Part shown: in pieces, positions 57,850-64,000 of the stretch
Layout of the letters: every line of letters starts with the position of its first letter
How positions within the stretch are numbered: the stretch's first letter is position 1
From: Lysobacterales bacterium
Lineage (GTDB): Bacteria; Pseudomonadota; Gammaproteobacteria; Xanthomonadales; Xanthomonadaceae
NCBI GenBank assembly: GCA_017302135.1
Contig: JAFLDZ010000005.1
Span: 1 to 64,000, forward strand
DNA length: 64,000 nucleotides
Direction: 5' to 3'
Position numbers and translations under genes: made by a program
The notes under the pieces: model-generated
What the model saw: the letters and a program-made list of their open reading frames with translations, nothing else
What the model was told of the DNA's origin: nothing
The model's database searches: none

Positions 57850-58826
57850 CAGCCGCCCCTCGCTTTTGCGGCCACCCAGGCCGGCACCGGTTTGAGGTCG
57901 TGGACCAGCCGGAACACCGCCATCGTGCGCAGCGCGTAATAGGTCAGGTCGATCTCCCACCAGCGGAATCCCTGGCGTACCGATCCCGGAAAGAAATGGT
58001 GGTTGTTGTGCCAGCCTTCGCCGAAGGTCAGCAGCGCCAGCCACAGATTGTTGCGGCTGTCGTCGCGCGTATCGAAGCGGCGCTTGCCGAAGCGGTGCGC
58101 CAGCGAGTTGATGGTGACGGTGGCGTGGAACAGCGCAACGGTGGACACGAAGAAGCCCCAGACCAGCATCTGTCCGGCGCTGGTGCCGAGGTCGGGTGCC
58201 GCGACTTCGAGCCAGCCGCCGAGCAGGAACAGCGCCACCGCCAGCAGTATTGGAACGACGATGTCGTAGCGGTCAAGCCAGCGCAGTTCCGGGTAGCGCG
58301 CAAGATCGCGGATGCGGTCCCAGTCGGTGCGGAAGCCCTGGCGGGTGAGGAACCAGCCGACATGGCTGCGCCAGAATCCGTGCACCACCGGCGAATGCAC
58401 ATCGTGAGCGGTATCCGCATGACGATGATGATTGCGGTGATGCGCCGCCCACCACAGCGGGCCGCGCTGTACGCAGGATGCGCCGATCAACGCGAACGCG
58501 AACTGCACCACGCGCGAGGTGCGGAAGGTGCGATGCGAGAAATAGCGATGGTAGAAACCGGTGATCGCGAACATCCGCACGGCGTACAGCGCGACCGCGA
58601 CCGCGACCGCGATCGGTGAGATGCCGACCCAGAACACCGCGAAGCAGGCGAGATGCATCGCCAGAAAAGGAATCGCCCGCATCCAATCGATGCCAAGGCC
58701 GTCGTCGCCAGCGCTCGCGTTACGCGTATCGGTGTCGAACCAATGGGTCAGCGCAGCGAGCAAGCGCCCGCGTGAAAGGGTTGTGGGCTTCGGCCTATTC
58801 GAAACAGTGTGCGGAGGTACCGGCAT
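57849..58826 (-). CDS. Membrane fatty acid desaturase
   Basis: 325 residues. A delta-9 type membrane desaturase with three histidine boxes HRYFSH (93-98), HHRNHH (129-134) and HNNHH (272-276) that bind two irons, and four to six transmembrane helices. It introduces the cis double bond on which CFA synthase acts, so desaturase and cyclopropanase in one operon make sense. Start ATG 58824-58826. 82 bases after the anti-sigma gene. Confidence 0.92.
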   Translation of the reverse strand: MPVPPHTVSNRPKPTTLSRGRLLAALTHWFDTDTRNASAGDDGLGIDWMRAIPFLAMHLACFAVFWVGISPIAVAVAVALYAVRMFAITGFYHRYFSHRTFRTSRVVQFAFALIGASCVQRGPLWWAAHHRNHHRHADTAHDVHSPVVHGFWRSHVGWFLTRQGFRTDWDRIRDLARYPELRWLDRYDIVVPILLAVALFLLGGWLEVAAPDLGTSAGQMLVWGFFVSTVALFHATVTINSLAHRFGKRRFDTRDDSRNNLWLALLTFGEGWHNNHHFFPGSVRQGFRWWEIDLTYYALRTMAVFRLVHDLKPVPAWVAAKARGG

Positions 58827-58908
58827 GCGCAATTCCTGGGCAGTCGGTATCTCTACGCGCGAACGGCCGCTGCGGATGCAGCCGCACCGCGGATGATTCG
58901 CGGGATGA

Positions 58909-59718
58909 CTACAAGGTCACGATGGCGCCCTTCGCGATGATCGGACCGGTCGCCACACCCTGCGGTGCGCCGCCGACCGGTTCGAGCGTGATCGCGAGCA
59001 GCGCACCCTTCGCCAGCGCATCGCGCAGCGTGTCGGGAACCTTGACCGTATGCGAACGGTCGATCGAGACGATGCCGAGCGATTTTGCGGTGCCGCCGGG
59101 CGGAATCAGCCACAGCTCTGGCACGCGGCCTTCGGCATCGGCAGGTGCGGGCACCGGCACCATCAGCACCGTGCCCTTGTCCCGATCGACCGACGCCAGC
59201 CAGCCCGGGCTGCCGTCGTCGTGGGCGAGGGTGGTGACCGGCTTCGGTGCGGATGGATCTTCGACCGCAGGTGTCGGCGGTGTCGGTGCCACGGCGACCG
59301 GGCCCGGCCCCGGCAACGCATCGTCCCGGAACAGCCCCATCGGGCCGATGGCGATGGCTGCCAGCGCTGCGGCAGCGGCCAGACCTGTCGCGGCGCGCCA
59401 GAATCCCGTGCTCTGCCACAGACTCGTGCGGTCCGTCGCGTTCGACGAATCCACGGCGGGCCAGCCAAGACGGCTGCGGATGCGTGGCCAAAGATGCGGC
59501 GGCACATCGGCGAGGCTGCCGGTCTCGATCAGCGACGACAGGCGGTGCTCCCAGTCGATGACAAGGCGCGCGAAGCCCGGGTCGTGTTCGATCCGTCGCT
59601 GCACTTCGCGGCGAGTTTCGGCGTCGAGGACACCCAGTACGTATTCGCCGGCGAGCAGATCGGCCGAAGGCGGTTCTTGTCCGTCGAAATCCTGATCGTG
59701 CAGGTCGCGGACGTTCAT
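58909..59718 (-). CDS. RskA-type anti-sigma factor
   Basis: 269 residues. An N-terminal cytoplasmic domain (LLAGEYVLGVLDAETRREV) that binds the sigma factor, one transmembrane helix (about 110-130) and an extracytoplasmic RskA C-terminal domain (VPELWLIPPGGTAKSLG). Such factors release sigma after a membrane or periplasmic signal. It overlaps the sigma gene by 4 bases. Start ATG 59716-59718. No zinc-binding HxxxCxxC motif, so it is not of the ChrR type. Confidence 0.92.
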   Translation of the reverse strand: MNVRDLHDQDFDGQEPPSADLLAGEYVLGVLDAETRREVQRRIEHDPGFARLVIDWEHRLSSLIETGSLADVPPHLWPRIRSRLGWPAVDSSNATDRTSLWQSTGFWRAATGLAAAAALAAIAIGPMGLFRDDALPGPGPVAVAPTPPTPAVEDPSAPKPVTTLAHDDGSPGWLASVDRDKGTVLMVPVPAPADAEGRVPELWLIPPGGTAKSLGIVSIDRSHTVKVPDTLRDALAKGALLAITLEPVGGAPQGVATGPIIAKGAIVTL

Positions 59719-60290
59719 GATTCCAGACATCCGCGCAGTTGCATCAGGCCTCGACGTATCCAGCTCTTCACCGACCCCAGCGGCGATGCGATGCGCTGGG
59801 CCAATTCCTCATAGGTCGAACCGTCGAAAAACGCGGCCCGGATCAGCGATTGCCGGCGCGCATCCAACTGGCTCATGCAGGCTTCGAGGCGGGTGCGCTC
59901 ATCGGCGGAGACCGCAGTCTGCAGCGGTGTGGGACCGCTGTCGGCGAGATCGTCCGCGAATTCGATCGGAGCGAGGACGCCACGCGCCGGCTGGGCGCGC
60001 AGGCGGTCGATGGCTTTGTTGCGGGCGATCATCGCGAGCCACGCGATCGGGCTGGCGCGGTTGGGATCGAACTGGTGCGCTTTGTGCCAGATCGTGGTGA
60101 ACACTTCCTGCAGCACGTCCTCGGCCTCGGTGCGATCCGACAACACCCGGATGCAGATGCTGAGCAGCTTCGACGACGTGGCCCGATACAGCGATTCGAA
60201 GGCATTGCGACTCCCACCGGCGACTTCGACCAGCAGTACGTCGAGCCCGGAGGGGTCCTGGGCGGGGTTGTCGGTACGCAAATCGGGCAT
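59715..60290 (-). CDS. ECF RNA polymerase sigma factor
   Basis: 191 residues. Region 2 (NAFESLYRATSSKLLSICIRV, then EAEDVLQEVFTTIWHKA) and region 4 (LIRAAFFDGSTYEELAQRI, SVKSWIRRGLMQLRG) are complete. It is of the SigK-like group usually paired with RskA. The start is ATG 60288-60290, with AGGATCC upstream; the longer frame contains no homologous residues. Likely controls this operon and possibly itself. Confidence 0.94.
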   Translation of the reverse strand: MPDLRTDNPAQDPSGLDVLLVEVAGGSRNAFESLYRATSSKLLSICIRVLSDRTEAEDVLQEVFTTIWHKAHQFDPNRASPIAWLAMIARNKAIDRLRAQPARGVLAPIEFADDLADSGPTPLQTAVSADERTRLEACMSQLDARRQSLIRAAFFDGSTYEELAQRIASPLGSVKSWIRRGLMQLRGCLES

Positions 60291-60514
60291 CCGGGATCCT
60301 GCACCATCGGGGGAGAGACAGCGACTCATGTTCGCGGACAACGTGGCGAACAGCAAGTGTGGCTTCGTCATCGTGCATTTGCGTATGGTCGCTGCGCGAT
60401 CGCCATGCTTTTTGCCGATGTGGGCGCTCGCTATGGTAGAAAAATATGGCTGGAATGCGTGCATGCCAGTGGATACGGCCTGTCGCGTGCGCTGGATGCA
60501 GACCGTCGCCGCAA
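60291..60514. other. Upstream region of the sigma factor gene
   Basis: 224 bases with no gene of its own. It must hold the promoter(s) of the sigma/lipid operon. I saw no clear ECF consensus here. Confidence 0.4.
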
Positions 60515-60542
60515 AGAAGAAGGCCCGGGTTTCCCCGGGCCT
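60515..60542 (-). terminator. Terminator of the M13 peptidase gene
   Basis: On the minus strand AGGCCCGGG/CCCGGGCCT (9-base stem) with a 4-base loop, followed by TTCTTCTTT, about 45 bases past the stop of the peptidase gene. It separates that gene from the sigma operon. Confidence 0.75.
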
Positions 60543-60587
60543 CCAGATTGGCGCGACGACACGGCTCGACCGTGCGCCGTTACCGAC

Positions 60588-62702
60588 TTACCAGATCACG
60601 ATGCGCTTGTCGCCGTCGCGGACCATGGCGTCGCCGGCCTTGCAAGAGAATGCTGCGGCGAACGCGGGGTGGTTCGATGGCGAACCGATCGCGCGGAAGT
60701 TCGCCGGGGCGTGCGGGTCGGTGGTCAGGCGCACTTTCAGCTCGTCCGGCGTGAAGTTGCGGCGCCACACGGTGCCCCAGTTCAGGAAGAACCGCTGCTC
60801 GCGGTTGATGCCATCGATGTTCGCGTCGGGCTTGCCTTCGGTCGCCTTCTTGAAGGCGTCGTAGGCCACCGCCAGACCGCCGAGGTCCGCGATGTTCTCG
60901 CCGAGGGTCAGGTTGCCGTTGACCTTCATGCCCGGCACGGCTTCGTAACCATCGAACTGGCCCACGAGTTTCTTTGTCAGGGCCGAGAAGCCCGTGGCGT
61001 CGGCCGGCGTCCACCAGTTTTCGAAGTTGCCGGTGGGCCCGAAACGGCTGCCCTGATCGTCGTAGCCATGGATCATTTCATGGCCGATCACCGCGCCGAT
61101 GCCGCCGTAGTTCAGCGCGTCGTCGGCCTTGGCATCGAAGAACGGCGGCTGCAGGATCGCCGCCGGGAACACGATCTCGTTCTGCTGTGGGTTGTAGTAC
61201 GCGTTGACCGTCTGCGGGCTCATGCCCCATTCGGTCTTGTCCACCGGCTTGCCGATCTTCGACAGGTTCCACTGGTAATTGAATGCATTGGCGGCCAGCA
61301 CGTTTTCGATGTAACTGCTGCGCGTGGTCTCCAGGCCCGTCCAATCGCGCCATTTGTCGGGGTAACCGATCTTCGGCGTGAAGCTGGACCATTTTTCCAG
61401 CGCTTTCTTCTTGGTCTCCGGGCTCATCCAGGCCAGTCCTTCGATCCTGCCCTTGAGCGACGCGCTGAGATTCTTGACCAGCTCATCCATGCGCGCTTTC
61501 GATTCGGCCGGGAACGCCACCTTCACGTACATCTGGCCCAGCGCTTCGCCGGCCTGACCTTCCACGGTATCGAGCACGCGTTTCCAGCGCGGCTTCATTT
61601 CCTTCTGTCCGCGCAGCGCCTTGCGATAGAAGTTGAAGTTTTCCTGCACGAAGGCTTCGCTCAGGAACGGCGAGGCGCCGTCGACGGTCTGGAATCGCAG
61701 ATAGCTCTTCCAGGCGGCGACCGGCGTATCGGCCAGCATCTTCGAGACTTCCGCATGGAACTCGGGCATCGCCAGCGAGAACATCTTCGGCGCGGCCACG
61801 CCCTGCGATTCGAAGAATTTCGTCCACGAGAAATTCGGGGTGAGCGTATCGGCTTTGGCCAGATCGACCGGGTTGTAATACAACTGCACGTCGCGCGACA
61901 GCTCTTCGCTGGACTTCGAGACTTTGGCCAGACGGGTTTCGAACGCGATCACATCCTTCGCCTGCTTGGCCGCGTCGGCAGCGGCGATGCCGGAGAGCTC
62001 CAGGACTTTGGCGATGTGCTGCTCGTAGGCGGCCAACTTGTCCTGCTTGTCCTTGTCGAAGTAATACGCCGGGTCCGGCAGACCGAGTCCACCCTGCGCC
62101 ACGTAGGCGATGTTCATCGACGAATCGTTGAAGTCGGCGTTCGGGCCGAAGCCGAACAGGCTGCCTTCGCCCTTCGCGAACGACTGCCGCAGATGCTCGG
62201 CCACCGCAGGGCCATCCGCCAGGGCGTCGATGGCGTCGAGTCGGCTCTTGAGCGGGGCGATGCCCTGTGCGTTGATCTTGGCTTCGTCCATACCGGTCGC
62301 CCAGAAGTCGCCGACGATCTTTTCGACGCCCTTGGCGTCCTTCATCGCGGCGGCCTGTTCGGTCAGTTGCTGCTGCACCGCGAGGGAGCGCTCGCCCAGC
62401 ATTTCGAAAGCGCCCCACGACGTGCGGTCGCCCGGAATCGCGTTGGCCGCCTGCCACTTGCCGTTGACGAAACCGCCAAAGTCGGTACAGGCATTCTTGG
62501 CGCTGTCGAGGTCGGTCGCCTTGAACTGGTTGAACGGCGGGAGTTTGCTTTCGTCGAGGGTCAGCGCTGGCGCCGCCTGGGCAGCGGGCTCCGCGGTGGC
62601 TTGGGTGGCATCATCCTGTTTGCACGCAGACAAGGAAGCGGCGATGGCGATGGACAGCATCAGCACGCGTGGTTTGAGGATCGAGGAGGCTTGAGCGTTC
62701 AC
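60588..62702 (-). CDS. pepO: M13-family metallopeptidase lipoprotein
   Basis: 704 residues. A lipoprotein signal (LSIAIAASLSAC) predicts membrane anchoring outside the cytoplasm. The neprilysin-type zinc site is intact: H541-E-M-I-H545, the third ligand in GENIADLGG and the late HAPANFR motif. NAYYNPQQNEIVFPAAILQ precedes the zinc site as in active family members. GTG start at 62702 with GGAG upstream. Degrades small peptides; substrate unknown. Confidence 0.94.
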   Translation of the reverse strand: MNAQASSILKPRVLMLSIAIAASLSACKQDDATQATAEPAAQAAPALTLDESKLPPFNQFKATDLDSAKNACTDFGGFVNGKWQAANAIPGDRTSWGAFEMLGERSLAVQQQLTEQAAAMKDAKGVEKIVGDFWATGMDEAKINAQGIAPLKSRLDAIDALADGPAVAEHLRQSFAKGEGSLFGFGPNADFNDSSMNIAYVAQGGLGLPDPAYYFDKDKQDKLAAYEQHIAKVLELSGIAAADAAKQAKDVIAFETRLAKVSKSSEELSRDVQLYYNPVDLAKADTLTPNFSWTKFFESQGVAAPKMFSLAMPEFHAEVSKMLADTPVAAWKSYLRFQTVDGASPFLSEAFVQENFNFYRKALRGQKEMKPRWKRVLDTVEGQAGEALGQMYVKVAFPAESKARMDELVKNLSASLKGRIEGLAWMSPETKKKALEKWSSFTPKIGYPDKWRDWTGLETTRSSYIENVLAANAFNYQWNLSKIGKPVDKTEWGMSPQTVNAYYNPQQNEIVFPAAILQPPFFDAKADDALNYGGIGAVIGHEMIHGYDDQGSRFGPTGNFENWWTPADATGFSALTKKLVGQFDGYEAVPGMKVNGNLTLGENIADLGGLAVAYDAFKKATEGKPDANIDGINREQRFFLNWGTVWRRNFTPDELKVRLTTDPHAPANFRAIGSPSNHPAFAAAFSCKAGDAMVRDGDKRIVIW

Positions 62703-62937
62703 GGAAATCTCCGGCCCGGAGGGCCTTGCAGTGATTGGCGGGCGCGCCTGGTTGGGCGACCCGCGACTGTAGCGCTTCGCCGGGCTGGATTCGGGTGTCG
62801 AAGGTCATGCCAGGAAGGCCGGTGGCCTTGTAGCGCTCGATCATCCGTTGTAGTCACTGCTACCGATTGCTGTTACCGGTTTCCGTTCCGTCTTGCCCTC
62901 CCTCCGCTATCGACTGAACTTGCCTTGGGGTATCCGC

Positions 62938-64000
62938 GTGAAGAATTCCTATTTGATTACCGCCTGTCTCGCCATGGCGTTGCCGACACTTTCGATGAGC
63001 ATGGAAGCCGACGCCGCAGGAAAACAGCAGCGCAGCCCGCGTGGCGAACTGGTCCACCGGATCGTCATGAAGTGGGGCAACCATGTCCAGGAGGCTTACC
63101 ACGCCGATGTCGGCAAGTGGGCGTCCGACATGGTGCCGGTCTTCTCGAAGGCTTCGCTCGACACGCTCACGCGTGCGGCGAGTGCGCCGAGTTTCGATTC
63201 GATGAACGATGCGTTCCTGGTCGACGATCAAGGCAACACCGTCCACACCAACCTGCTCAATGCGGTCAACGCGGGCGCTGCGGGCAGGGTCTCCTCCAGA
63301 CTGCTCGGCGAGCCGGCCAACGATCTGGTGTTCGTGCCGATCACGCCGTGCCGCATCGTCGACACCCGCCTCGCCGGCGGCCAGATCGCCGCCAACACCG
63401 TTCGCCATTTCGATGTCACAGCAGTGAGCGACTACGCCTTCCAGGGCGGCGATGCCAGCAACTGCAACGGCGCCGGTGCTGCCGGTTCGTTCGCGGCGGC
63501 GGCGATCAATTTCACCGTCGTCACTCCGGCCACCAGCGGCTACATCACCGCGTTCCCGTTCCTCGGCACTCAGCCGCTCGCGTCCACCGTCAACTATTAT
63601 GCGGCGGGCAGCGTTGTCGGCAATTATGCAGTGGTCAAGCTCGACCAGGGCGCGTCGGCCAATGAGCTGAGCGTCTATTCGTTCGCGCAGACCCATCTGG
63701 TCGCCGACCTCGTGGGCTACTTCATCAATCCAGTGCTCGGCAACCTCGATTGCCAGGAGACTGTTTCCAGCAACATCACCGTCAATGCCAACTCCACCGG
63801 TACCGGCTCGTCGCCGGCATGCGCAGCCGGCTACACCATCGTCAGCGGCGGCTGCACGATGTCGACGTTCGACGGACGCATCGTCTCCAGCCGCCAGTTC
63901 CCGGGCAGCAACACGCATTTCTGCGCCTTCCGCAACGAAAACGCGACCAATGCGAACACTGGCGTGGTCTACGGCCGCTGCTGCAAGCTGCCGAGCGGGC
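62938..64000 (+). CDS. Secreted protein with PCRIVDTR motif, 3' end outside window
   Basis: 354 codons visible, running off the right edge. GTG start at 62938. A signal peptide (LITACLAMALPTLSMSMEADA) predicts secretion. The middle contains FVPITPCRIVDTRLAGG, a motif seen in many secreted cell-surface or enzyme-associated domains, followed by a beta-rich stretch (TAFPFLGTQPLASTVNYYAAG, then VADLVGYFI), and a Cys-rich part toward the end (CAAGYTIVSGGC). Diverges from the M13 peptidase gene. Final function cannot be told. Confidence 0.85.
   Translation, partial: MKNSYLITACLAMALPTLSMSMEADAAGKQQRSPRGELVHRIVMKWGNHVQEAYHADVGKWASDMVPVFSKASLDTLTRAASAPSFDSMNDAFLVDDQGNTVHTNLLNAVNAGAAGRVSSRLLGEPANDLVFVPITPCRIVDTRLAGGQIAANTVRHFDVTAVSDYAFQGGDASNCNGAGAAGSFAAAAINFTVVTPATSGYITAFPFLGTQPLASTVNYYAAGSVVGNYAVVKLDQGASANELSVYSFAQTHLVADLVGYFINPVLGNLDCQETVSSNITVNANSTGTGSSPACAAGYTIVSGGCTMSTFDGRIVSSRQFPGSNTHFCAFRNENATNANTGVVYGRCCKLPSG

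Noticed and set aside
59739..63665. A 1308-residue plus-strand open frame across the sigma and M13 genes
   Set aside because: It is antisense to clear genes with strong families, with low-complexity composition typical of shadow frames in GC-rich DNA.

Overview
The window is chromosomal DNA from a gammaproteobacterium, most likely of the family Lysobacteraceae/Xanthomonadaceae (a Lysobacter- or Luteimonas-like genus). The evidence is the high GC content, the gene order comEC-exbB-exbD-msbA-lpxK-kdsB, a virD4/virB set of the Xanthomonadales type, and REP-like hairpins. The genus is an inference.

Region by region. (1) 1-2425: the integrase end of an integron. An intact intI faces away from an AT-richer cassette array on the minus strand. 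Two complete cassettes, the start of a third and two near-identical attC sites are visible, and the array continues off the left edge. (2) 2434-14591: a co-directional housekeeping run: comEC (DNA uptake), exbB/exbD, lipid A and KDO genes (msbA, lpxK, kdsB), a low-molecular-weight phosphatase, an NHL/thioredoxin-fold protein, uvrC and pgsA. (3) 14582-15215: tRNA-Gly(GCC), tRNA-Cys(GCA) and tRNA-Leu(UAA), followed by two diverged repeats that each end like a tRNA 3' end. (4) 15275-30309: mostly ordinary genes: a GltS-like FMN enzyme, a DUF885 peptidase, the queuosine-precursor transporter yhhQ, DUF502, a membrane Ser/Thr kinase, a CnoX-like thioredoxin, a split MFS/spermidine-synthase pair, an XRE-controlled membrane operon, and an amidohydrolase coupled to a SemiSWEET.

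(5) 30384-40238: a type IV secretion locus with virD4 on the minus strand and virB1-B2-B3-B4-B5-B6 diverging from it. virB7-virB11 (the outer-membrane core and one ATPase) are not present here, so the apparatus must be completed from elsewhere or is incomplete. Strong hairpins lie in the virB3/virB4 and virB5/virB6 gaps, and a DUF4189 exported protein follows. (6) 40256-46480: polyhydroxybutyrate metabolism: a LuxR-type response regulator, a 3-hydroxybutyrate-oligomer hydrolase, pssA, and the class III PHA synthase phaE-phaC, whose PhaE has a histone-like Lys/Ala/Pro tail. (7) 46558-52057: PspC, a small HExxH protein, an AAA/TPR gene set, and an M13-family peptidase that has lost its zinc ligands.

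(8) 52153-60290: on the minus strand, an ECF sigma factor and RskA-type anti-sigma factor sit directly upstream of a tightly overlapping set: desaturase, FAD oxidase, DUF1365, cyclopropane-fatty-acid synthase, DUF2878, a second CFA-like methyltransferase and a lipocalin. The layout suggests one stress-inducible membrane-lipid modification operon. (9) 60588-64000: an intact M13 metallopeptidase lipoprotein and, diverging from it, the beginning of a secreted protein that runs off the right edge.

Most starts were chosen from ribosome-binding sites, 4-base overlaps and family lengths. Several differ from the longest open frame, and TTG or GTG starts are noted where used.
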